Positions 55,276 through 64,000 of a DNA stretch of 64,000 nucleotides are shown here, piece by piece (the stretch's first letter is position 1; every line of letters starts with the position of its first letter). The DNA comes from Halictus rubicundus (taxonomy: Eukaryota > Arthropoda > Insecta > Hymenoptera > Halictidae), in NCBI RefSeq assembly GCF_050948215.1, contig NC_135157.1, positions 4,712,001 through 4,776,000 on the forward strand, given 5' to 3'. Made by a program: the position numbers and the translations under genes. The notes under the pieces are model-generated. The model did not search any database. It was not told the origin of the DNA and saw only the letters and a program-made list of their open reading frames with translations.

Positions 55276-58200
55276 TTTGTGTACTCGTATCAAAACTGTA
55301 GTCGTTCGTTTGCACAAAACATTTAATTTCATTAAAGTAGTGCAACCAAGCAGAAGCTGCATAAACTAGTTTTAACACTTTATCTACCGGAAGCCTGTTA
55401 ATCGGCTTTTCAATAATTGTGCTATACCAAGTGGGAGCTTACAAATCTTCTTTTACACAATAATTCCAAACGAAATTATTATATTACGCTATTGAGGGTA
55501 AGTTGATGGTTCATGATAGAAGTTTCTGATGCTCTAGAAGGATCTATTTAAAAAATCCTCAGCCATGGGCCACAGACTTCCAAAATTATAGAATAATCGG
55601 CCCGGAGATAATGTGTTAAGATAAGTTAGGTTAAATTGTGCGTGAAACTATTATGTAATATGTTACTATGTTCGTGTATTGTATGTACTACATAAACCAT
55701 ACTTGGTTCAAAGCATTAAATAAATAATAATAATAATAATAAACTTTTAACTCTAATCTGTGTTCCCATACTACTTCGATTTATTTCGCGATGAAAATAT
55801 CCGAAAGGACAAGTCGATCCCCGAAAAGAAAGACCGCGAAAGCGATAGAAATCGAAGATCGCGCGAGTTTGGTGCCCGGACAGAGCGATCCAGAGCGTTT
55901 CCGTGAATTAAAGTGATTAGCGCGCACGCGGTTCTATCTTTAGTCGCGAAAACAACCACCGGCATACCGATTCAAAGGGTTAATCCCGCAGAGCGGCTGA
56001 TCTATCAAGCCTTAATCTACCATTAACCCCCGAACAGCCGTATCCAGGAATATCAGGAATGCCGTTTGATCGGACAAAGAGAAAGAATGCCGTGCGAGAA
56101 AGAGAGACGTTCGACGTTGAATGGTATCCAGCACGGAATGAAATTCATTCAACCTCGGAGATCGTGGGACGGGTCTCCCGTTGAAAAACCGAACGATCCC
56201 CGTGATCCCATCTCGCGCGGATCCAGCCGGGGAACAATTAACGAGCCGAAAGACTCCCCGACACCATCGCGATCTTTCGCGCGGGCTTTCCGTTGGCCTA
56301 ATTTTAGCCCGATTCCCGACTTAGTAAAATATCTGCGAACACAATCGCTCGTCTCGGTGGCATCGCTCAACGTCCAACGCTACAAGGCCCGATGGCTAGA
56401 ACGCCTTCGTCCCTTGTCACCGATGAAAGAGGTTAAACGGGGACGGTTGCATAAGGCTGAAACCCTAAGTACAGCGCGGAGTCGGAGAGAACGTCTTGGA
56501 ACAGGCTGGCTACGGAAAGAGGAGAGCGGCAGGAAAATTACTATTCCACCGGAATTGTTAGCTCAATTCCTCCCTATCGATCGAGGTTGTGCCACGAAAT
56601 TGTTCGACGATGTCGTTAGTAGACGCAGTATCATTTTTCAGTAAAGCCTTCCTGCGTTCCAAGTGAAACTCTAAGTAAAATTAAATCGCTTCTTTTAGAA
56701 CTTGATGTTAGAAAAAGTTCCCTTTTAGGAAGAAAGGAATATTTTAGAATGAAGTCTTTGATGTTATAAATCTCATAATCGTGAGAGGACTTCGATTCAA
56801 GTAATTTAATAATTAGCTTGGCTTTTGCTTGGCACCTTCAAATTTGAAATCTCTGCAGCTTCAGTGGAGAAATTAAGCTGTTATTATGCTATTTGAGAAT
56901 GATATTATTCAGATAATTTTGGTGTACGTTAGGAATTTTCATTCGCAAAACCAAACAAACGTTCCTGAAGCTAGTTCGCAGAGTGAAAGCAATAAAAATT
57001 CCGTTCAACATCCTCCATTAATTACTACCAGTTGATCAACTTACCCCACGGAAATCCTACTTCTACCAGCACTTACAAATCGTCGATTGTGTTCACGTTT
57101 AATTCAGAAAGTTCTGTGCATTTGTGGATTTACTGGGAAAAAGAAGCCGAAGTAAGAAACGAAAGCGGCGAGATGGAAGGACGCGCCATTTGTACCGCAA
57201 ACACGGTTGCAATTTATTAGGAACTGCATTAGAGCACTCGGTAGGCGTCCCTCGTGTGTATAATTCCCGGTGGATATTCTCATTATTCTCAGGCAATTAT
57301 AATCCCTGATGCACCGAGGCGTCGAGGCTATATTAATTCGCGGCGACGCCGTCTGAGAATGTCCCGCGTATTAACCCCGGGGCCACTGGACTAGCGGGCC
57401 TCGCAAATTTTCGCCAATGAAAACCTGCGTTCTTCTGTAATGTTCCAGAGTCCGGGCCGATTCCGCGTCGAATGATTTAGGAATACTCTCACCGCCTAGA
57501 CGCTTCTACTCTTTCTGCTTCGCCGCGTCTTTTTGCCGGAATCCCGCTGAACCATGCTTGTTTGGTAGTTAGACGTCCGCTGAAGCTAATCCCCGCGACG
57601 CGTTATTACCGGCGTCGCAACAGCTTAACGATCAAACGACTCTAATTGCAACGGGAGGGGAGAAAAAACAGGGAAATCGCCGTGCACGGGGGCATGATCG
57701 ACGGAAATCAACGATCCGACGAGTATACGATCCGCGGGCTCGTTCATGATAATTTAACAAACAACCGGGTGTCTTTTTGGAAGTTGAATCGCGATGAGCA
57801 TTCGCGCAGGATGACGCGTATACGAATTTTAACATTTTCCACGGTTTTGTCTTAAAATAAAGGTATACGATAATATAAATGGTTCGGTTTATTTTGAGAT
57901 ATGTATTTGAATTAAGAAAATAGCTATAGTGACGTCATCGACATTAATTCGTCCGACAGCTGCGCCATAAGCGACGTGGTGCGAGTGTGTTAATAAAGCC
58001 AGTCATCGTAACGATACCGTACAAGTACGATTTGGTAATAACAAACGATGACATAGGAAATTAGTATGAAATGCCTACAGAAGAGACTGCGAAAAAATCT
58101 CGTTATAAATTTTACTCCGTTTGAGTAAAAAGAATCGTGGCATTTGCAATCGTAAAAGCTCCGAAAGAGTGGAACATAATAATCCTGGCAACATAAGCGT

Positions 58201-59450
58201 ACAAACCAGAAAATGCTGGTGAAACAGTTTCACCGTGCATGAAATTACAATACTCGTAAAATGAGAGAAACTAGCGCGTGTAAAACGATCTACAAATTAG
58301 TTCCAATTAAGGGTGCGCAATTAGAGACGTGTAGAAACGTGTAACTCGTGATCGGCGGTATCGGGGAACAGAAACTTATCGACTGTCGACGTTGATCTCT
58401 TTGCGTCAGTCATCGATTCTCAGGTGCACAATGTTGAGACCATTACGTTGCAGGAATCTAATCGGCGAATCTCTGTTATGAATTATAATCCGGTGCCACG
58501 GACGATAGGTGGAGTTAGTCAAGTGTACAACGTGCCACGGACGCGTTTTGCTGTCGAGCGCGAGAAAAAGAAAGAAAGGACCATCCATTCCCGGCAGGAT
58601 AACGCGAACAGGATCTGGAACGCATCTCGAGTGTCGCCAGGACATTATCGTTCGTCCTTCGAGAGGCTCGTGACTGCCTGCCTACGCAAGCGCGCGAGTA
58701 CTCGTTTCGCGATTGGATGAACAGCCAGTTTAATCGTGGAAGAACCTGGTTCCACGTTATCCACCTTTTTTCTTCTGACCTGACAAATGAGCAGCACGCC
58801 CCCTCCTCGTTAAACATCGTCTCCATCGCCAAGGATGAAAAATGCCAAACTGAAGGATACTCGGCTCGTTGATACTTGAAAGCGGTTAACGAGTCCCCGA
58901 AGCTCTCCGTATGGTGGGATAATTATGATTTAAAGAAGATCCGGATCGGGCCACGATCGTGTCCTGCATCGAATTAACGTCGATGCCGCACTTACTCCGA
59001 TAAATGTATCCATAAGTATACTTCATCGCGGATTAGCGATAGCGAAAGTCGACTCTATCGCAGGTTCTTTACGGTTTCTCCGCAATCGTTTCATTTCTTA
59101 CGCATCTCTAACTGTCCCGGCTTTTTCTCGGCTATTCGGACGTCTTATTTGCTTATCCGATTTCGTGTTTCGTGATTAGGCTGCGAGACTTTATGCAAAT
59201 GCCGTGTAAAAACCACCGGAGATCTGTAGAATGCATGGTTTAACCCTCGTACGATCCCAGGCAGTGGTTGTGGAGAACGTTCTGTGATTCTTGTTCAATT
59301 ATTTTGGTTTTCTACTTTAATTTAATCAGTGGACTTAACGAAAATGATGAAAAAAGGGGAAGTCGAACACTTTACGTTATGCAGGATGGAATAGGAATGC
59401 ATTTTCATTGAAGGTTCATAGAGTTTTATTCGTCAGTTTACTTTTGATGT
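55276..59450. other. Long stretch without a recognisable gene
   Basis: ACCGGAAGCCTGTTAA at 55388 mirrors TTAACAGGCTTCCGGTAA at 12614 and may mark another element end. An ATA run lies at 55720-55742. CpG-rich blocks at 55780-56600 and 57290-57840 hold frames (56066-56644, 192 codons from a TTG) with no known motif. Remainder is ordinary. Confidence 0.4.
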
Positions 59451-59698
59451 TTAATCCTTCGCAATACTATTTATTTTGTGATTATAATCATTAGGAATTC
59501 TTCATCGTTCAGAATTTCATAGAAGAGAAAGAAAGTTTATATTTCTTGTATGCCTATGTTTTCTCCAAAGGATATATATATAAACTACAACAAAATAGAA
59601 TTTTATTTCGGTTCAAAGGAAATTAATAACATATTTATTAGGCTCTGTCCAGAATCTTCATCACGAGTGTGACTCGATATTGTAGAGCAAGGGGTTAA
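59451..59698 (-). mobile_element. TTAACCCCTTGC-family miniature element, longest copy
   Basis: TTAATCCTTCGCAATACTAT at the left, TGTAGAGCAAGGGGTTAA at the right, TTAA on both sides, 248 bp. It is the reference copy for this family: 49977-50158, 15781-15982, 31672-31880 and 44544-44712 align to it. No reading frame. Confidence 0.9.
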
Positions 59699-60179
59699 AA
59701 AGCATTGATAAAGAGGGAGACATTGTTTTGACTAAAATTTCTGAAATTTATACTACCACCGAATGGCAACAATTGAGAGAACTTTTCAGAATAAACGCAC
59801 ATTATTCCATCAATTTTCTTGACATTTTTCGAGGAGTTAATAAATTTGATAAATGAGGGGCTCGATTGTAGAATGAACCCGCAGGTATTCGACTGTGTCA
59901 GGTTCAGCGTTGAAAGAGCAGGTAGCTTACGTTCCCTCGAGGGTAAATGAGAATCACTGGTCTCCAAAGAAGCGAGCGAAGGACAGAAACGCAAGGTACG
60001 CGGGGCTGTCGTCCTTAATGTTCTAACGAGCCGCGTATGTTAAAATGATGTCGCGCGCTGGACCGGGTCGTATATGTGGTTGCACCAGACTAGTAGTATA
60101 GTAATGCAGGCAGCCGTCGGGAGACGCGAGCGCCTTCGTCAGATGCATCGAACCGTTCTCGAACGGGAGGACCGGGGAA

Positions 60180-60220
<41 letters not shown>

Positions 60221-61367
60221 GCGGCGTGATTCAAGAACCCGTGGATAGTTTGCGCCGTCGATCAGCCGCCCTGATCCGGACTCGAACTAAAATTGCAGGA
60301 CGGTTTGCCGCGGCTATGCAAATTCGCCGTAGGTATGCGACACCTTTCCACAGTTCGGCCATCATAACCGGCCGATCCTGGACGTCCAGTCGCGTTTACG
60401 CGGTCATATCATCGGCATCTATCGCGCGAAACTGCTGTCGACCCGACTGCTTCGAGAGACGAGGGAGCCTCGCGACAACCGTAAACAGAAACCACAATAA
60501 TCTCGCGTGTGCAGCAGCGTCGAACGTGGCGCCAGGCGCGGCTTACTGCATCGGAGAACCAGATAATGCAACGGCTGGAAAGTTCGTGGCTCTCGGACAA
60601 TCGGAAAATTATTCTAATTCCGCTTCCGTAACGCGCTATTACCGCTCCGACGAGCCTGCACCACCGCGGCCGGATGTGAGAAAGTTGCTAACGAGAGACA
60701 CATCCCGGACCCGTTTCCCCGGGGGATTTTTCAGCATCGAATTCTGAAGCGACAATACTCGGCAACGCAGCAGCCGCCTGCGCCCGGGATCGTTCGATCG
60801 GCACGATCGGCTGTGATGTTGCAAAAAGGACCGAGGTTGGATAGCAGCGCACCTTGCTACGTCCTCTACCAGTTTACTCCCGGCACCGCGGAGCACTGTC
60901 AGGACACGAGAGCTAATCTAGCGGGAGCGAACGTCGCCGATAGGTTGCAGGATACTCGGTATTATACGGACAAGGTACGTACAGCCAGGAGATATTAGTG
61001 GAAGGAAGGACTCGCGGTGCAGCGAGTGAGCGAGGGTCGATATTAATCTACATCCAGCGCCGCGGCGAGGGACGGCCAGGCATTCATCATCTTTATTTTA
61101 ACCACACGACCGACCAGGCGGTATATCTGACTGCGATCTGCACTAATAACATTCGCGTTATGAATGGCGTGCGCGATCCCTGGAACACCGCGAGCATTAA
61201 TTCGCTCGGCCGAAAGCAGATCGAAAATTGCGGCCGATCCACGACGGCCACCGGAGGGCCGAGTCTTTCGGCGATCCTCGGAACGCCGTGGACCGGTGAG
61301 AAATCCTTATTCCGTGGAGTATGGAGTCGACAGATTTCGATGATCCGATTGGACAGTCCAGGCAATC
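59699..61367. other. CpG-rich block, no gene recognised
   Basis: Open frames 60226-60747 and 60813-60998 lie in strongly CpG-rich DNA. ACAAG|GTACGTAC at 60970-60980 is donor-like after the second frame, but no product is recognised. A GA run spans 60178-60218. The open frame from 60998 (GTG) runs into the retrotransposon at 61381 by chance. Confidence 0.4.
60178..60218. repeat. (GA)n microsatellite
   Basis: GA units with AAAGAGAAAG at the left edge. Confidence 0.95.
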
Positions 61368-61380
61368 ACCTAAAGCGAAG
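61368..61380. repeat. Target-site duplication, left copy
   Basis: ACCTAAAGCGAAG, repeated exactly at 61968-61980, 600 bases away, flanking the retrotransposon fragment. Confidence 0.9.
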
Positions 61381-61381
61381 T

Positions 61382-61690
61382 AAGTTTATAAGAGTGGCAG
61401 AGTTACCAGAATACCTAAGTAAGGAGGGAAGAGGGGAAAGTCAAAAGTTAGTAGCCCAAGTAAGATGCGGAAATGCAGAAAACTGGAACAAATACTGGCT
61501 GGGAGACGAAGCAAGAGGATGCGACCTGTGTGGGGACAGGTATGGCAATCTGGAGCATCTAACAAGAGAATGCAGGGAAATGGAGGGAAGGATCAGGATG
61601 GAGGACATAGTGAGTGGGAGGATAGATACAAATGTTGAAGCGTGGCTACAAAAGCTCAGAAAGAAGAGAGATAAGCGAGCAGAAATATAA
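61382..61690 (+). pseudogene. C-terminal fragment of non-LTR retrotransposon ORF2
   Basis: About 102 codons remain: AELPEYLSKEGRGESQ, then QVRCGNAENWNKYWLGDEA, then the zinc-finger-like CDLCGDRYGNLEHLTREC (C-x2-C-x8-H-x4-C), then a Glu/Arg-rich tail ending RKKRDKRAEI. In R1- and Jockey-type elements a C-x(1-3)-C-x(7-8)-H-x4-C motif follows the reverse transcriptase domain and is linked to nucleic-acid binding (family knowledge). The frame is intact over what remains, but endonuclease and reverse transcriptase domains are absent, so the copy is dead. Upstream host codons are open into it from 60998 by coincidence; the true boundary is the target-site duplication. Confidence 0.85.
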
Positions 61691-61819
61691 AGGTAATATA
61701 AGGAAGCGTAAACCAAAGATAACAGAGTAGGAAATGGTGCAATAATCGGAATAAGAATAGGAACAGGCAGAATATAGGTAGAGTAGTCAGGGTAGGGATG
61801 GGTGAGTCGAAGAGGGAAG

Positions 61820-61820
<1 letters not shown>

Positions 61821-61867
<47 letters not shown>
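61821..61867. repeat. (GA)n microsatellite in the retrotransposon 3' region
   Basis: About 23 GA units between the ORF stop and the element's 3' end. Confidence 0.95.
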
Positions 61868-61870
<3 letters not shown>

Positions 61871-61967
61871 AATGCGTGGATAAGATAGTTATTTTTTGTA
61901 TTCATAGGTTATTGTAAACCGAGTCCAATTCTTGGCCGTAAGGCTGAATAAAGCAATATTATTATAA

Positions 61968-61980
61968 ACCTAAAGCGAAG
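61968..61980. repeat. Target-site duplication, right copy
   Basis: ACCTAAAGCGAAG, identical to 61368-61380. Confidence 0.9.
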
Positions 61981-62280
61981 TTCCTTGCAAGCGAATCGAT
62001 CAAGAGTTTGATCCGCTGGACCCTCTCCTCGTGCTATTTATTATTGCGAGATGAAACGATTTGACTTGGAAGGAATGCGGGTCTAAGTGGTCGAACTGGA
62101 ACGCGCGCACGCCCCGAGTCACACGTATTTTCGGCGCTAGCGACATATTGGCCGAGGCGGTCACACATACTATGTAGCGAGTGACGTCAAAGCCTAAACG
62201 TTGGGACCACGTGAGCGTCAACGGTGGGGATATGCCGACACTTGTGCCGTCGCAAGGGAAATCTTTTCAGCTCGCTATAG
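61981..62280. other. No gene seen
   Basis: Host sequence resumes after the retrotransposon; ordinary mixed composition. Confidence 0.4.
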
Positions 62281-62580
62281 TACACAGTTGACTCCAGTGA
62301 TACGATGAATTGATGCTTAGAAGTACAGTAAATTCTCGATATATGTCACCAACACGGGTCTTGCCAGCGTCGTGTATCGTCCAGGAGACATACCCGAGCC
62401 GTGTTATTTTTACACTCCTCGATCTCCGAAGGTTTCTCGAGCTTCGTGGTAGTGGAGATAATTCTGCGACGTTTATCATCCAGGTCTTGACGACATATAT
62501 AGAGAAATCACTGTATAGCTTCTATTTCAGTCATTTTGTTCGACTCGAACACGTAAAATCGCATATAATTACATTGGTAT
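62281..62580. mobile_element. Partial GACTCC-type TIR element interrupted by a nested element
   Basis: TACACAGTTGACTCCAGTGA then TACGATGAATTG parallels the left end at 6843 and 26869. After the nested element (62324-62515), TTTCAGTCATTTTGTTCGAC resembles the AGTCTTTTTAAACAACG that follows the nested element at 27.1 kb. The right end is not recognised, so the end coordinate is approximate. Confidence 0.4.
62324..62515 (-). mobile_element. CAGTGAATTCTCGATATATG miniature element, copy 3 (inverted)
   Basis: TACAGTAAATTCTCGATATA at the left, TATATAGAGAAATCACTGTA at the right, TA on both flanks, 192 bp. Inverted relative to the copies at 12090 and 26921; central GATCTCCGAAGGTTTCTCGA differs from copy 2, where CGCGGGGTATACC lies. 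Confidence 0.9.
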
Positions 62581-64000
62581 TCAAATATTCCTGGTCGATA
62601 ATGTTTCAATTTCGGCTGCATTGAGGAAATGTACCTTGAGAGTGTGGATCTTTGTAAAGCAAACGTTCTGCAGTCAACGTGTTATAAATAAATGATCATT
62701 TCTGTCGACCACCAGCAGTGAACAATTCTGAAATCAGTGAGTTTTCAAAATCTTCAAAGAACCCCTCCTCGCAAACCAGTAAAACATTTTCAAATTGAAG
62801 AACCAACAACCAGAATCAAGTGAAGCTTTCAACCATTTCTGCGAACGTTTAGTCTCTGGACGATCGCAATGGAGGATCCGCGGGATGACAAATGGCGCGT
62901 GGCGAGCAAATCGTCAGGCGTGTTGGAGGCGAAAACGGCGATTGGCGTAACAAGAAAATGATCCTTCTAACTAAGTCTCGCGAGCACGGCACAGGGGGAA
63001 GCAGTTACTCATCCCGTGGGATCGAATCGTCGAATCGAAATGGCCGATCGCGAGTCGCCACGTGGGCGAGGCTCTCGGGTTCGCGATGAAAGCCTGGACC
63101 CGAGGAAATTAGTATCTCGGTCGGTCCGAGGCAAAGTGTGGAGCACCGGGGCAGATTGGAAATATAGAAATGTCAAAAAGGAAGGCTTGAAGATCGGCGA
63201 TGCATCGGACCCGGAGCGATCCGGGTGTCATTAATCTGCCGTTATCCGGTAGATTCATCGAGTTCGATAGAAATTTCCGTGGTTCGCGGTCTCGCCGGTC
63301 TAGGCCTCGGATAAATTGACTCCTCTAAAGTTAGCTTAGCTCGGGGACGGAGGGATCGAGCGGGGCCGGTCGTAATTAAAAGACCACGAGAGCGCAAACA
63401 GCCATACATCATATCGACCCTTTTATCGTTTATTGCCCGATACCGATCGCGGATACGATTCCTGGCGCTTTCTCCAGACGCGTGTTGCCGGGTCCGGACG
63501 GGACGATGCACTCCGGAACACGAGGACCAAACATATCGCTCCGGTTGGCAAGGGTGTGGTCGGATGAGAAAGGAGAAATACCGATATGGATGGCGTTAAT
63601 GAGGGGAATAATCGAGCTGGCTTCCACCGTCGGAGAAAGAGAAAGAGAGAGCATAAAAGGAGCAGGACGATCCGTCAGCGCGTGCAGTACCACGGAAAAA
63701 AGGAAGAGACGGACGCCGAACGGCAGGAGCAAAGAAAATACGGGAAAGAAAAAACGAAAAAGAGACAAGACACAAGTGGGGGAGGGGGGGGAGACCGAGA
63801 ACGGTCGCACTGGTTCGAGATAGAGACAGTCGCACAGACAGACGGCGAAAGAGAAAAAGAGAGGACAAGCACGAGCGAGCCTGAACGGTGGCGGGCTGAA
63901 CGCGCCCAGCTAAATTAGTCCGCAGAAAATCGCGCGATCTATTCTGCCCCGCGGCTCTTTCTTTCCTCGCACCAACGTGTCCCGAAATAATTGGCAAAAG
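62581..64000. other. CpG-rich then purine-rich, no gene recognised
   Basis: From about 62860 CpG-rich; 63600-63870 is a purine-rich tract (GAAAGAGAAAGAGAGAG and AAAAAACGAAAAAGAGAC words), which gives Lys/Arg/Glu-rich frames on plus and Ser/Leu/Phe-rich frames on minus. These are treated as low complexity. GATCTTTGTAAAGC...CTGCAGTCAACGTG at 62646-62680 faintly resembles the TAGACTGCGGAT family. Confidence 0.4.

Larger units (their letters stand above)
61381..61967 (+). mobile_element. 5'-truncated non-LTR retrotransposon insertion
   Basis: A 587-bp insert lies between two exact 13-bp copies of ACCTAAAGCGAAG. It holds the C-terminal part of a reverse-transcriptase-type ORF2, a stop at 61688, a 3' untranslated region with a GA microsatellite, and an end CTGAATAAAGCAATATTATT-ATAAA without a poly-A tail. 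This is the standard outcome of target-primed reverse transcription that stopped early. The exact duplication implies a fairly young insertion. The CCHC arrangement suggests the R1/I/Jockey group; the clade is not certain. Confidence 0.9.

Noticed and set aside
56066..56644. 192-codon plus frame
   Set aside because: Starts at TTG; hydrophilic Arg-rich product with no recognised motif; no splice or promoter context.
59205..59240. TAGGCTGCGAGACTTTATGC as another TAGACTGCGGAT end
   Set aside because: No inverted partner and several mismatches; likely chance.
60226..60747. 173-codon plus frame next to a GA microsatellite
   Set aside because: CpG-rich; no family match; the donor-like site at 60973 belongs to a different frame.
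63430..63918. Lys/Arg/Glu-rich plus frames and Ser/Leu-rich minus frames at the right end
   Set aside because: Produced by purine-rich low-complexity sequence on opposite strands.

Overview
This 64 kb window looks like nuclear DNA of an insect, most likely a hymenopteran (bee, ant or wasp group). The basis is its patchwork of CpG-rich, moderately GC-rich blocks and AT-rich blocks, its many short GA/CT microsatellites, and its repeat content: mariner remnants, TTAA-flanked piggyBac-type miniature elements, and repeat ends of the ACAGGGTGTCCC kind that I know from bee and ant genomes. The host assignment is an inference from composition and repeats; no host gene supports it.

I could not recognise a single exon of a conserved host protein on either strand. 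Many long open frames exist (for example 140-610, 48175-48789, 53490-54152, 56066-56644, 60226-60747), but they lie in CpG-rich, stop-poor DNA, several begin only at GTG/TTG/CTG codons, and none reads like a known family. The window is best described as intergenic or large-intron DNA shaped by small transposons.

Layout. 1-5200: CpG-rich blocks around a truncated mariner (897-1438), an AT-rich minisatellite (2276-2735) and a long-TIR foldback element (3520-3862). 5190-13090: dense with short elements, including a tRNA-like fragment, a nested pair (7004-7266) and two TTAA elements that appear to share one junction (about 12614-13087). 13741-15520: a tandem array of units of about 184 bp with a homogenised 366-bp dimer core. 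15781-25700: more miniature elements, a diverged tandem duplication (18101-18440) and an internally deleted mariner (24598-25437). 26869-28838: two members of one TIR family, the first carrying another element nested inside it. 31208-35994: more miniature elements, a pre-miRNA-like hairpin (33905-33992), a three-copy tandem repeat (34205-34866) and an unexplained AT-rich open frame. 35995-40671: CpG-rich DNA, then a possible Transib-type end with coding-like remains, then two miniature elements side by side. 40672-59450: mostly single-copy-looking DNA with microsatellites and scattered miniature elements. 59451-64000: a TTAA element, a CpG-rich block, a clean 5'-truncated non-LTR retrotransposon with a 13-bp target-site duplication (61368-61980), and a second case of the nested pair seen at 26.9 kb.

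The connecting theme is mobile-element ecology: about six miniature families recur within 64 kb, with repeated nesting, while the autonomous elements that would move them are absent or broken.
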